From Varroa destructor (Eukaryota > Arthropoda > Arachnida > Mesostigmata > Varroidae), in contig NW_019211454.1 of NCBI RefSeq assembly GCF_002443255.2, forward strand, positions 14,668,481-14,732,480: DNA of 64,000 nt. Reading direction: 5' to 3'. The position numbers were made by a program, and so were the translations under genes. Of this stretch, positions 1 through 11,947 are shown piece by piece (position 1 is the first letter of the stretch; the number at the start of each line of letters is the position of its first letter). The notes under the pieces are model-generated. The model saw only the letters and a list, made by a program, of their open reading frames with translations. It was not told the DNA's origin and did not search any database.

Positions 1-546
1 CGTTCCTTTTCCGTAGCAAGCTCGGTCGGGTTTGCTGCCTTTGCTACCTAGCGTCACGCAGTTCGTTTGTACGACGGCTAGCGGACTTCTGATGTTGTGG
101 GCCGATCCTACGGTCATTGTCTCACGACGCGATTTATATGAGCCCTACAACGCTTTGCATGTTTGTGCGTGGGAATATAAGCCGTTACTTTAGTCCATGG
201 CATACCATTGCTACTTTCTCTGCCTGAATGTCCCAAAGACGCCGGTTCGGGCGCAGTTCGAGCTTGCAAGGTACGAGATATAATGGCGACAAATCTGAAA
301 ATAAGGGAAAGTTTCATGAACGCCGTATGGTTCGTGTGGCTGGGCTGCTTTCGATTTCCGTGTGCCATCAGTATCCATAGCAACGGTCACATGAGGCAGT
401 AGAACGTCGCTTTTGTAATGCGCCTGACCAGCCTGCTTTGCATTGTCGAGCAGCACCCCACCTTTGAAGTCACAAGCGCCGGGCTACTGCCTTTAGAACC
501 TGAAATTCACCATTCCCTTTAAGCACTTTAAATATTCTCTTCACGG
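1..546. other. No gene seen; CpG-rich non-coding stretch
   Basis: Open frames here are short and overlap on both strands with no start, splice or membrane signal that favours one. The stretch is close to half GC in places and contains many CpG dinucleotides, which argues against a methylated vertebrate-type genome. I see no repeat unit or RNA gene. Confidence 0.5.
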
Positions 547-700
547 TAGAGGGTACAGAGATGGAGGGAAAATTCAAGAGAAGGAACATGGGAAACGGGA
601 CCCGAACTTTGAAAAATATGAGAGAGAGATAGAAAGGTCGCGGGCGGGAGAGTGAAAAAGTAGATGATAAAGAACAATAGTGAATGAAGGTAAAAGGGAA
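547..700. repeat. Purine-rich (GA-biased) low-complexity tract
   Basis: About 150 bases in which the plus strand is strongly biased to A and G, including a GAGAGAGAGA-type core near 619-630 and several GGGAAA and GAAGG blocks. It is imperfect, not a clean microsatellite. Such strand-asymmetric tracts occur in introns and near promoters (where they can bind GAGA-type factors in arthropods) and can form triplex DNA. Nothing nearby shows which, if any, applies here. Confidence 0.5.
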
Positions 701-3700
701 TCTAATGCAACGCTGGCATTCGTCTCTCCTCTAACATCTCTTGTTGTAACACACGCAGACACGGATGCAAGACTCCAACTCCAATCTTTCGAACCACACC
801 AACAACATTACTAGAACAAGAGCGGTCGAGCGTTTGTTCGCGAATGGTTATCTGTACAGGGCAGGCATAGTGAGTCGCGAAACGTCGAAAGGCATAGGAA
901 AGGTGTACGCGCAACACAGCCTTAGTAGGTAGCGGGAATAGGACAAAGTCGTGCCTATTGTGCCGTTGCAGCTTGCCTCGTGCCACGGGTGTGCCTTTAA
1001 CTCGAACCCGAGTGCACGCGCTCAGATGGCTCTCTTTTGGGAGAAGAGAGGCACGCCTGCGTTAACGTGTTTCTCGGCCAGCGCTCGCCCTGTATATGCT
1101 AAAAGCTTTGCAAAGTTTGGTTGTGAGTTTTGCCATATCGCGACGCCACTTGTAGACGGCATCCGTGACTGTTTCGCATGGATAAGGAACGCAGCGCGGA
1201 AAGGAATTCGAAAACACGTTTAATCTTTTCGGTCTGCAGTCTACAGGAACACACAATGCATATTGTGATCCCGTGCACCGCCTAATGCCGGAAGATTTGT
1301 TGGTAGGTTCGATGACGATGCTGGGTAGCTATATTTTGTAGAAAAGGCCAATAGGACAGCTGAATGCCGCAAACCAGCTGTCTTGTTGAGCTCTGAAGAC
1401 GATATTTGTTTGTGTACAAAACAACAAAGGAGCTTGCATAAGTTACCATAGATTTATCGTTGCCTAGCTATATGGTATTAGCAGAGCCAGTAGTTGCTTA
1501 CCGATTAAAGAAGAGAGCGGCTCTCTAAAAAGTTAAAAACTGGCCTTTTTCGTCTGTTTCCTCACTCATACTATTTAGATTGTGACCAATTAACACGTTG
1601 CTATCTAATTAGCTAATAGTCATTACATCCTATGTTATTTTCATTTGTTTAGCATTTTATATATTCTGCACTTGCTCGCCCAACTGCTACTATCGGTGTT
1701 ACTGGCTTTAACTAAATCTTGTTGCAGAAATACGAATTAACAGAAGTAGATATGTTCTTCATAAATTTTTCTACCATATAGATATAGGACCATTCTTCTT
1801 CTACTATTCGCGTTAAATCTCCTACGTTTTATGTGTACTACCCAATATGCCAATTATTCTATGACGCTAACCGAATTCAGTTTGAAAAGCTTATCATTGC
1901 ACCCATTTCCCGAGCCATCAACTTTCGCTCCTCGTAGTTCGTGTCATGTCGCCTGGCTAACAAGGTAATTTCATAGAGTTAAGTATGTGCTTACAGTTTA
2001 TTAGACCTTCGCCACTGGTCGGCCTGGATGACCTTGGCTTGTTCTGTTCGATTCTATCTGACCTGGTTTGAGCTGCCTGGATGCTGTGCCAAGTAGATCT
2101 CGACTCTCATGTAGCCTTAGGCCAAGGTAATTTGCACTTTCCTGCCACATTATTGACGTATCCCCATTGGCTCTCATAACTTTGAGGTCTCTTCCCGGTT
2201 TCGTCGCACCAAAGTTGCTGAACGCGGCTGAACGTCTTCGTATCATCTTAGCACTAACAGTCGTAGCTATTCTACGCTTTGGCAGCATCTGCGCATTCTA
2301 TGAATTACACCCCAGTCGCATAAAGTTCTCCGTTAGCCGGGTGGCACCATCTACCTAGCCTGACGGTGGCCTAGGAGACAGCGTTTAATATCTCATCATC
2401 CCTAAATTCGCTAAATTACTGAAAATGGAGGAGCCTCGGTACAGTAGGACGTCGCCTTCAGGACGGGGTAATTTAGATTAGAAAACATGATATGTAGTCG
2501 CATGAGCTGCGGCCATTAAAATGGCAAAGCAGGACTCATTTTGATAGCTTCTACGATATTATCTTGGAGCTAAACACTTAATACTCTGATAGCCGGCTTT
2601 ACGGATTTTTTTTTACTTATGTCGGTCAAATGGTTTGCCTGATAGGACCTTCCGAACAAGAGGAACATTAGGAAAAACAGCTGCGTTGAAAACTGTTATA
2701 AGAGAAAGTTCAATTGATTTGGCAGTCACTACGCTAGGGATCTTTAGTGCACCAAAGTGTTTAAAAAAAAATGTATTTTCTCAGGGTTAAAAAATATTCT
2801 TCATCTGTGATGTCGGTCATTCTATATATTTGACACGCAGTAAATACGCTAAATATTTAACTACTTTCAATCATACATTTATGTGAAGATTTTTAACAAG
2901 AACATTTAAAATACATAGTAACTTGCATACACCTATGACTACGCATGAGCGTGTCTTAGGGCAAGCATGTTAGTCTTCAGTATGTAGACACGCCCGCAGC
3001 AGTTTGTAGGTTATACATAACTGACGATTAATAGTAGTAATTGAATAAGGGAAAGTTAACTTGTGCTTTGTATGTTCATAGTATAAAATGTGTAGCATAT
3101 AACAGAATGGGAGCTAAAAGTTAGACCTCTATTTTGGTGATTCTGCTCGCGTTTAAAAAACAAACAGTACAAACAATTGGGAAAAATTGTTTGATTGTTT
3201 CGAAAAGGCCTAGACCACTGAAACCAGTTAACCGACCGACTGAAAACTTCTATATCATTTAAATTTCTATTGATGTTTTTCACAGTTTGCCGTTCGAATT
3301 GTTTCAAGCGCGGAACTCTTTCTGAGCAGTAAAGTCTACCAGCTGTAGGGGTTTATGATCGCAGCAGGCAAACTTATTGCAAATACCTGAGACCTTTGCA
3401 ACGATAGGGTGTAGAGGTAACGCAGGCGGAAGGCGCACATCGGGCGTAAACCGTTTCATTCCTCTCTGCAAGCGATGAACGGTGCGCGTATCATATCTTT
3501 GGAAACTCTGTGTACAAGAATCACCTCCGTGCATAAAACTATACGTAACGTGTCTAAACGTATACCCCTGCACTATCATACACCGCCATATGCATTATAA
3601 CTGTATAATTATAATATTAGCGTGTAATAGCCATCAATATATATTGGAATATGTAATTCTAGCACTGGTTTATTCAATTTCAGATCAATTTGCACGCGCT

Positions 3701-3840
3701 CGTACCATCTATCGCACCTAACATGCCAAGGTATCAATGTGATGTAAATGAATCTACTGTTCTTTTGCGAAGGCTAGCTCACATACGACACTACCGAACG
3801 GCGTAAGCTCAACTATCGCCATAAGCCAATGTAGCTCCGA
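701..3840. other. No gene seen; AT-rich intergenic or intronic DNA
   Basis: The longest frames are about 90 codons, and overlapping frames on both strands compete at 951-1256 and 2001-2358. From about 1,300 onward the sequence becomes clearly AT-rich, with A and T runs (for example 2762-2770). I see no splice-bounded open frame, RNA gene or repeat family. Confidence 0.5.
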
Positions 3841-3913
3841 CGGTGGTGGCCACAATTCATTCATCTATTTACAATACGGTGCGATTTCTCTTTTTCCCGC
3901 GCTGCATGGCGTC

Positions 3914-3920
3914 TATAAAG
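3914..3920 (+). promoter_or_regulatory. TATA-box-like element upstream of a 132-codon ORF
   Basis: A TATAAAG heptamer lies in GC-rich surroundings (CTATAAAGGCGCGCC), which makes it stand out from the many AT-rich TATA strings elsewhere. The expected start of transcription, 25-32 bases downstream, falls at about 3,940-3,952, just before the ATG at 3,955. That would give a very short 5' leader. No clear arthropod initiator was seen at that position. The spacing is what makes it worth noting. Confidence 0.3.
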
Positions 3921-3954
3921 GCGCGCCGTAGAGTCGGCACTCCGATAGGCAGAA

Positions 3955-4353
3955 ATGACCAGGCATTTTTGGGTCCCTATGTCTTTCTTTCATTTCTACT
4001 TTTCGTTTTCTCTGTTGTTGCCATCGTCTGCTCTTCCTTTTTATTCCGAGCACCGACAACGACCGGTAGTTTTTCTCGGGACGAGATCACCCACAGCTTC
4101 TTCCGCTTCTACACACCTCATAGGTCCTTCACAGAGGTTTCACGTCAGACAGCAATTCCCAGCAAGTATTCCCATTATCAGAGCAGTCACAGCATCAGGC
4201 GGCCGTGACCAGCAGCAGCGCTGCCACCATTCTGGTCTCCATTTTGCAGCTCTATGTATGCTTATTCGCAGTTACTTACCCGGTTTGCTCGACTCCCTGT
4301 TCGCTTGGTTCGTTCAGCGTTTAGTCGCCATTTGCAGCCCCTCATACCATTGA
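3955..4353 (+). CDS. Candidate ORF, 132 aa, hydrophobic N-terminus
   Basis: Not recognised as any known family. The frame opens with ATG and its residues 5-28 are strongly hydrophobic and aromatic (around FFHFYFSFSLLLP), resembling a signal peptide or signal anchor, with a small-residue cleavage-like stretch PSSALP. The rest is rich in Ser, His and Arg and has a short Gln run (CAG repeated) near residue 85. A TATA-like element lies about 35 bases upstream. The segment is GC-richer than its flanks. Against it: a second plus-strand frame (3843-4208) is open over much of the same DNA, no poly(A) signal is close, and the low-stop property may simply follow from pyrimidine-rich sequence. It may equally be a first exon or chance. 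Confidence 0.28.
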   Translation: MTRHFWVPMSFFHFYFSFSLLLPSSALPFYSEHRQRPVVFLGTRSPTASSASTHLIGPSQRFHVRQQFPASIPIIRAVTASGGRDQQQRCHHSGLHFAALCMLIRSYLPGLLDSLFAWFVQRLVAICSPSYH

Positions 4354-6024
4354 CACTGTTGGGAAAGGCAAACTGGGCCCGCTGCCACAGATTGACGCTA
4401 GCCTCCACCGATGCCTCTGCTATTTCGGCTACTGCCCATGCCGCTGGCTCTTTCCACGCAGCTTACTTTCTCCATAGACAGACTTTGGTCGGTCTATTTC
4501 GTCCCATTTAGTTTGCCTTTGGTTGTTTTCGCCGCAGTGTAGCTTGTAGATTGTTGCCGACCAAGGTCTGACTAGTCTATTTCAGCGAGTCAGTCGTTCG
4601 GAGTGACACTGACCTTGTGCTTCCGCTCAGGCATCCATCCATATACGCGGAGTGCACGATGGCACCGCACGTACAAAGCAATAGCTTCTAGTAACAGGGA
4701 GAGGGCGTTCAGTGGCTGAAGGCGAAATAAGAGACGAGTATGGTACGAGAGGCACTTGGCGTATTGACAGGAGTAAATGTCGTTGTAGGGTAATTGTAAG
4801 TGAAGACTTGGGGCGAGCTGGTGTGTAATGCGAACGAAAGAGGCAGCATATGTACATTTTGTAGGTGAGACGAAGATCTACTGAACAACGTCATTCGGTA
4901 ATATCGTTTACCAGCACGATGATGCTTAAGTACAATTGCACGTAGCAATTGCTGGACTCCGGGAATGATCAGAGTCGGTCGGGGTCCGGATGGCCAGAGT
5001 TGTCCGATGGTAATTTGTTTGTCGTTTGGTTTATTTGATTTGTTTGCGGTAATGAGCGAAGCGGGAATGTGAAAATATTATTTATATGACTCTGGAAGGA
5101 GGAATAAGCTTAGTGGTGTTGAGGATAATGCGGATTAGAAATATCTGTTAGATATTGGGATCGTTATGTATAACAGAAACAGGAGAACACTATCCCTTTG
5201 GCTATGGGCCGGGCAAATCGTTGAATAGAAATCCAGCGCGGCTGTTATATTACCCCTTTGTATCCCAATGTTTAAATAAAAATATGCTCTTCTAGTTCGT
5301 CCTTAAGACATCTATTTGTAAGACTGAAAGAAAACGAATCAGGCGACTAAGACAGGAATCTATTATTTAACAGTTACAGCAGACGACACTTTTAGCAATA
5401 TTTTATGTAATTATTAATTTTTTCTAAAAATAACGTAAAATTCTCACTCACTACTTATATGTTTGACTTAAATTTTTGGAATTAACCGCAAGCTAAATAC
5501 GTAAATGAAACGCTGTTCTGACCATTCCATAGAGTAAATATGACGAGTCAAACGCTCTTTCTCAAAGCTGAAAATACTACAGTGGTTTGGCTTTTCAATG
5601 CAGTTATTTCCGCCAATAGCTTTATTCAGAGGAAGTATAATTTAGTACTATGTAGCATACGAAGGTACTCGGTTCTCTTGTATGCGGTATGACGTCCTTT
5701 CATCATATCCTACAACGCATTACTTTATTGATTATCTATTTTGGGGCAGTTTAACATGTATACAACAGAGTTACATAGAATGAAAAGCAATACTTTGAGA
5801 GACATTTTCAGTGCAACGCAAATACTCGGACCTGAGCGATCCAGTTAACCATAAAACGCCAAAAAAAATGTTACTATCTAAATGTTGCCCAAAACTATCA
5901 GAAAATAATCTCAAATTTTTTGCTAGATATGGAAAATTTCTAACTTCTTGCAGCTTCAATCGATAAAGCTGAGAAATTAAAGTCAAAAAGAACAAGAGTA
6001 AGAAAAAATTAACAATGTGCTTGG

Positions 6025-6046
6025 TTTTTTTTTTTTTTTTAAAAAA
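6025..6046. repeat. T16 run followed directly by A6
   Basis: Sixteen consecutive T residues run into six A residues, forming a small hairpin-capable homopolymer junction. On the minus strand it reads T6 then A16, which could be an old poly(A) tail of an inserted retrocopy, but no retrocopy body or target-site duplication is visible beside it. Confidence 0.6.
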
Positions 6047-6061
6047 CGGCTTTTCTGTTAC

Positions 6062-6077
6062 TTTCGAAATTTCGAAA
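6062..6077. repeat. 16-bp perfect palindrome TTTCGAAATTTCGAAA
   Basis: The 16-mer equals its own reverse complement and is made of two copies of TTTCGAAA. It lies 22 bases after the T16A6 junction. Function unknown. A chance palindrome of this length is uncommon, but the AT-rich composition makes it less surprising. Confidence 0.6.
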
Positions 6078-9000
6078 CTACATCAGAGAACTGCGTCAGT
6101 AAGTAAGCGTGCATGAAGTGGGTTCGAATCTCTGAGATCGATTACATTCAGGATTGGTAGGGTTTTCTGTGCTGGTCCACTTCGTCCTCATTGCTCAGTC
6201 ATCAATATATCGTGTGTATATAATTTACAGTTTGTTATTAATATCAGGATGATTATTATTAAGGTTTGGCACGTAGTAGTCATCAAAATTTAACAAACGT
6301 TAAATGAACATCTGCTTTGAGATATTGACGTTTAGTTTAGTTTTTTCTCGCGACACGTACTTTTTACGTAACTGATACCAGCATTAACCCAATGTCTAGA
6401 TGACGCAATATGTACAGTCTGCGACAATAAGTTCGGTCCTATTTAGGACGTGGGTGCTACTTCATTTATTGTTTCTACAACGAACGAAGGCTCCCTCCAG
6501 CATATCCACAGTATAGCAATATACCGGTGTTGACGACTCTCTGAGTGAGTTCCACTTCCGTTATAATGTTATACCTGCCACTGACTACACTGTCATGTAG
6601 ATCGTGCTATTGTTATAATAACAAATCTTCGTATGCCGAAAACCTTCCAACTCCAAACCAGCTAAGGGTAATCATTAAAAAAAAGCCGTTTAGCTGATCA
6701 GCATTAGCTGGACAGTTGACTGTGGTTCTTAGCTAGGCTAGACCTATCAGGGCCTATAAATCTAGCGGTGGTCGTCAAAAGGGGAGCTAATAAGAGATTG
6801 ACGGTGCTCACTGAGTCATCGTGTGCGCGCGTGACCATGACGCTAGCCTGTTTGGCAGGAACTGCACAACCCATGGAATGGAGAAAATATGATAAAGACA
6901 AGCAGCGGTAGATGATCATAATGGTATTTGGATGAAACTTACAACAGAGACAAAGAATACGTAGCCGAAAATACTTTCATCGATGGCCATGTACGAGCAA
7001 AATACGTGGTTAACGGACGATCGCGACATTGATAAACGGACCCTTAGTACAACTAAAATTCTCATTTTTGTTGATTGACCGAGCGGCTTAAAGGGAATGT
7101 CCGGCTGGCATATAAACTTCTAGTGCTGCTTTTCGGATAGTACGCTGCCATACTATGTCAATGAATATATGAATTTATAAATAAATATAGTAGAATATCC
7201 AAAAGGACTGCAAAGTACGCCATTTAACATAGAAAAAAAACAGGAGGACTGGTTTATGAATGATGAACTGTTAGATAGCTATATCGTGGGCTTTCCTCTT
7301 ATAATACAGTTTAAAAACAATTATAATATATATATAGTAAATATAGGGTTTTTCGGAATGTTTGGTACGAAATTCTTTTTTAAATATTTCAGTAACGTTA
7401 AGAGGCTTGATGCAATCGGTTTCTCCCGTGAAGTTAACCTAAACTGTAGAACGCAATAACAGTATGTAGCTTCATTTCAAAATAATATTATTCATTTACA
7501 AATGAAATTGATAAAAACTAGGTCCCTTGACCCAGTTCTGAGTAACGCATGCATATAGCGCATTGGTAAACTAGATCGTTCGAGATAATGTTTTTGGTGG
7601 AAATTTATGCACCAATAGGATCCTAATACAATAATTTGTGCAGGCCTTTTTGACAGGCCCTTACGCTATTGGCATTAGCAGTTCGGTGAGAAATATTTGG
7701 CCAGAGTTTATCCTCAATAGGTTGTGGTAAAATTTGAAGGTTCGATTCATTTTCAGGGTGTTGTAAAGACCCTGCACATTAGAATTTTATTGGACCATTC
7801 TTTTTTGGCACCACAGTGACTAGTGCCAGCTACTTGAACTTACTGCAAAAATCTGTTTCATTAGACGGCGGCAAATTTATTTCCACTAACACGGGCCATG
7901 CTATCGTGATGATGTTTTCTAAAGAGGTCCCTTAATTTCCTTGCCCTAGTCCTAGGCCTAACGTGAGCAGATCGTTGTGTGAGGACACCCTCTCCAGCAG
8001 AGAAAATCGATGCTACTAGAGGGTTTAAAAGTTTGTTATTTAATGGCCCATCTTTATCAACAGTGTATTAATAGTAACAGTTTGGAATATCTGCTATAGG
8101 AAATTCGTATTTTACGTAGATTTTTGTGCAATTCAGATGCCAATATTTTATGAGTACTCAACTTGTAATAATTTTAACTGTGTGAGCGTTTTTTTTTTGT
8201 ACCCATATAAATTAGTAAATGCGCTCATTTCAGTGATGGTCCTGTCTTACAAATGATCCATAATTTTCGTATACGCTTTGGTCGCGTTCTAGACGATTTA
8301 ATTCACGGGACATTTGTGTTATTTTTTTTATTAACAACGATAGGGATGAATTTTCCCTCATGGCCAGGCGGTCCTCCAGTAATGAGTTCGCTCTCCGCTT
8401 TCAATCGTTAAGTCCAGCCGGCATTTTATATTGATGAACGTTGTAACCGCTAAGTGGGGATCGTCAAATGCAAAGTGAATTTTTTCCTTCCTCTTTTTAG
8501 CGTTACGGGGGTCAGCGCAGGAGGTAAAAAATAGTCTGGTGACCGTACTTTGCTATGAGAGCTTGTGAACAAATTTCCATTGTAAACATGAACGAGAATC
8601 CAGCAACGAGAAAATTATTACTACTTCAGTCATTTAGACTGTCGGGCTTCGAGCGTTTCTGGATCAAATGTTCCATTACCTTGAATTCGTTTCTACTCTT
8701 GTAATTAAAAACAAGAGCGCGTTTGAGATGTTGGATCGGCCTTCGATGAAAAGCAAGTCGATACATTTAATATTATGCATTGTTATATATATTACAGTGT
8801 TTGTAAAAAAGGGTATCTTTGGTAACGGACGAGTATTATAGCGTATACATGGTCAAAAAAATGTTTCACGATCGCTTTGGGATTTAAGCATTCAATAAAT
8901 GACCCATCGTTCTTTAATAGTCATTACAGTGACTTGAAAATTGCTCCTCATCTATGTTTTAGATGCCTTTAGACGGCTACTCGGTCTGCTGATTGACTGT

Positions 9001-9118
9001 TGTGGGGTACGTCACATACCCCCGTTTTCAACCATCGCTAGTGCCAATCAACCACATTTTTCGTCATGCCAGACCGCAGGTTGAGACAAACTGAACTCTG
9101 AATCACCGACAAAAAAGC

Positions 9119-10190
9119 ATGCCGGATCGTCTATCTATAGGTGCGGCCTATAAGCGCATACGGACGACAGCCAACGCCGTCTCGATAATGAACTTGCTCC
9201 GGGGTCCTTGTATTTTCCAGCTCCTTTGCCGATCTCCCTTCTTATTTACTTCGTCTAACAGAATTGATTGTGACCGAGTTCATATTTGCATACTTATTAC
9301 GTCTCTTTGAATATTCGCACTCCTTTATTCCCACCAGCAGCTCGCCCCTACTGTGAGGAAGCATAATTCTATGGAAGAAAGGCGTCCAACATAGAACTGT
9401 GGGATGAGTTCATAACTCTGCTTCGTCAACGGCACACATTTCGCTTTCGTGAACGAACAAAGCTAGTCTTAGCCTTTGTTTTGTGAGACTAGAGGAGCTC
9501 TTACCTCTAGCAAAGGGGTCACTTCCGCCCAGATTTCCAGGGAAGCACTTCACGCTTTTTTTAAGGGTGTTGGAGCACTACAGAGGTTACGGAAGTGCTA
9601 CTGATGATTATGTCGATTTTGGATGGGGCAGGATCACGAGGAGATCAGGAAAATCAGATTGTAAAATAGGATTCCTGTGCGCGAACACTTTCTGCCTTTC
9701 GCCAATAGCAATCGACTGGATGGAGAGTACAATATAGAGCAAGTCCGCAAGCGAGCGACGTATTTGATGTTGATGATCTGATTGAATTTCTAACCAACCA
9801 ATACCAATATATGAACTAGCCGCTCACAACAGCTGCTCCCCTCTCTGAATCAAATCTGCAGAGATGTTGGTGAGTGAGTCAAAATGGAGGAGCATGTGGG
9901 TATAGATGCGTATGTGTATTTGCGATTTCTATCCGGATACTTTCAAGATCCATCTCTCTGCCTTCTTCAATTCTTCGCTATCTCTCCTTTTCTTGTTTCC
10001 GTTCGCCATCGCTATTTCTCACACTTAAATCAATAAGCGCTAGTTTTAACATTCGTTCCCACTTCACACTATCTAGGTCACATCTGGACTCTGAACGGTC
10101 GTTCCAATGCGTCGTAGACTGGCAAAGGCCAACGGCGTTTTTTTAAGATGAGAGATGTGGTCACAACCATTTGTGGATATAACGTAGATA
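9119..10190. other. No firm gene; mixed composition, pyrimidine-rich part
   Basis: Frames of 60-90 codons occur (9119-9310, 9483-9737, 9874-10146), but none starts in a good context, shows a domain or has clear splice sites. The part from about 9,930 to 10,080 is rich in CTT and CTC on the plus strand, which explains its low stop count. Left uncalled. Confidence 0.4.
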
Positions 10191-10238
10191 AATAAAGGAT
10201 TTCTAAATCTAGTTTGTCTTTTATGTATATAATTAACA

Positions 10239-10844
10239 TTGTTTGTATTGTACAGTGGTATGGTGATGATCTCCGTCATCCATATTTCACCTATCATGTG
10301 TTTAATGTACATGAATAAAGTACTAAGCATCTGTTTAAAATGTATCAGGCTGGTCCTAAAAAGTGATGGGAGGATATCCTCAGAGAATATCCAGCTGAAA
10401 AAACATAAGACCTTAAGATGTTTACCTGCAAAGATAGACACCAAAAGTTGTTTCCTCCTCTAATAGATTCCACCCTCCGCATTATCAATGGTCGGCAAAT
10501 TTTCTCAGGAAAGGAGTTGAGATCAGAATGTATTGTACAGAGGCTACAAGATGCCCATGTTTACATCCCCCAGAGCACCCAACCAGCGCAATGCTGGAAT
10601 AGAACAAATTGTCGTTTTTTATTTTCGTATGCGATATCAGACTCGGTTTTTTGGACCTATTTCTTTCAAGGGCCGCGACATCATAATCACGAATACTTAC
10701 TGTAAACATTGTATTTTGCCAATGAATTTCGGAAGTAGCCTAACAGTTGGGCTAGTAGAAAATTTCTCGCAGGCATATTTCAGGCATAAGGTCGAATCAA
10801 AGCATTTGACCGAATCCTATTACGTTAGTGCTTACAGATTTTAG
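10239..10844 (+). other. Plus-strand run with few stops (possible relic)
   Basis: Two open frames of 74 and 103 codons (10239-10463, 10533-10844) lie in the same reading frame, separated by a 22-codon stretch with a stop at each end, so about 200 codons contain only two internal stops. The second contains basic and aromatic residues but no motif I recognise. An overlapping frame (10418-10705) and minus-strand frames are also open, so this could be compositional. A decayed transposon or gene remnant is possible but unproven. Confidence 0.15.
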
Positions 10845-10947
10845 TCAAGTTTTAAAAAAACAAATGTGGAGCAGAAAAATGTCCGAGTATGCGTCCTTTT
10901 CTGCATATAGCACTGAATCCTCCGAACATAGACAACGCAAATAACGA

Positions 10948-11322
10948 ATGGTGGACGTTGCTTCCTTGCTTGCCGCTTTCTTTCGTGGCTGTTTTTCCGT
11001 GAACGTTATAGTGCTCCTGAGAGCCAGAAGGACACCGTGGCGCTGTCCTGCCCACGCCGCAGGCTGCAGGTTGTCGTTCGGAATTTCAGACGACGAGTTC
11101 AGCTGCATGAGGCACGGCGAAATAGTGGAACAGAAGGCAGAAATACAGCAGGAGCCAAAGGAACTGTGTGGCTGCCTCTGTATAGCAGAACACCGGCTGA
11201 ATACGTTGAAAAGCGGTGTCAGCTATTTTGTTGCGACGCGTTTGGCCTCTTGTTTTCTGCCCCGGCTTGTTGTCAGGCGATGTTCTGTACTATCTGCGTT
11301 AAGCTTTTTACTCGGCTCTTAG
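10948..11322 (+). CDS. Candidate Cys-rich protein or exon, 124 aa
   Basis: Not recognised. The frame starts at ATG and encodes a hydrophobic first third (VDVASLLAAFF, then a VNVIVLL patch) followed by a Cys-containing region with the pattern WRCP...GC...SC...LCGCLC between about residues 32 and 80 and an acidic, Gln/Glu-rich segment near residues 58-72. Third codon positions are enriched in G and C over the first 90 codons, which fits coding in this frame better than in the overlapping frame at 11037-11336. The last 35 residues look less protein-like, so an exon may end inside, for example before a GTGTCAG near 11,214. It faces the minus-strand membrane ORF at 11948-12280. No poly(A) signal was identified. 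Confidence 0.3.
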   Translation: MVDVASLLAAFFRGCFSVNVIVLLRARRTPWRCPAHAAGCRLSFGISDDEFSCMRHGEIVEQKAEIQQEPKELCGCLCIAEHRLNTLKSGVSYFVATRLASCFLPRLVVRRCSVLSALSFLLGS

Positions 11323-11947
11323 CTTTTCCTTCCTGACATCAACAGTCGCCTTCGTTTTCTTTTTTCTTTTGTTTTTGGCTAGACCAATAAGAAAGTAGGC
11401 CCAGATAGCAAACCCGGTTTGCCCGCATGGCGACAAGGGATCCTCCGGTTTTTTAGTGACAGCACCCGTGTTTATATCCGAGTGCTCCTTCGCCAGAGAC
11501 AGCACAACATAGGTTTTGCTGACAATCCTCAAACCCCAAACCTTTTAAGGATTTAAGGGTCGGACAGAGGGTAAAGATTGCCGAGGAAGGGTTAGTACCT
11601 GCTCGCTAAGCAGTTTCTATAAAACCTGCTATCGCTCATTTTTGTAGACTTGTATATGTTTCTACTTTGAGGTTTTGTTTCTTTTCAGTTTTTCAGGCTC
11701 TTGCTACGCGGCTGGCCTTCTCATCATTTGTTGTTATCGTTAAATAAATAAAACTATAGCATATTACTATTCGATTACCGTCCATTTAAAATTTAACTTC
11801 CTTCTTTTCGCTCTGTTACTTAGGGCGTTACCCAGTATGGTCGCCAGGACCCGAATCGCCTGGAATTGATCGGTTTATGTGTCAGTCTGTATGCTACATA
11901 TAGAACATGCTGTTATCCCCTAGGTCATTACCTCGTATCATCGTTTG
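11323..11947. other. Spacer between convergent candidate ORFs
   Basis: About 620 bases with no favoured frame. A minus-strand frame of 74 codons (11308-11532) has a Lys-rich end but no other support. AATAAA-like strings on the plus strand near 11,741-11,751 could serve the plus-strand ORF as a poly(A) signal, but this is weak because the area is AT-rich. Confidence 0.35.

Larger units (their letters stand above)
4360..9118. other. No gene seen; long AT-rich interval
   Basis: About 4.8 kb with only short overlapping frames (none above 80 codons). It contains many homopolymers, small AT-rich palindromes and no exon with good splice borders. A T-loop-like string at 6119-6132 was checked and does not fold as a tRNA. 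It is consistent with a large intron or intergenic DNA. Confidence 0.55.

Noticed and set aside
4590..4623. TCAGTC initiator with a near-DPE at +28
   Set aside because: The initiator is six bases and the downstream element has a mismatch; no coding exon follows, so a chance match is more likely.
6119..6132. T-loop-like GGGTTCGAATCTC suggesting a tRNA
   Set aside because: The flanking five-base arms do not pair and no acceptor, D or anticodon arm can be placed around it.
10073..10444. 123-codon minus-strand frame
   Set aside because: Starts at GTG, has no domain or splice border and competes with plus-strand frames.
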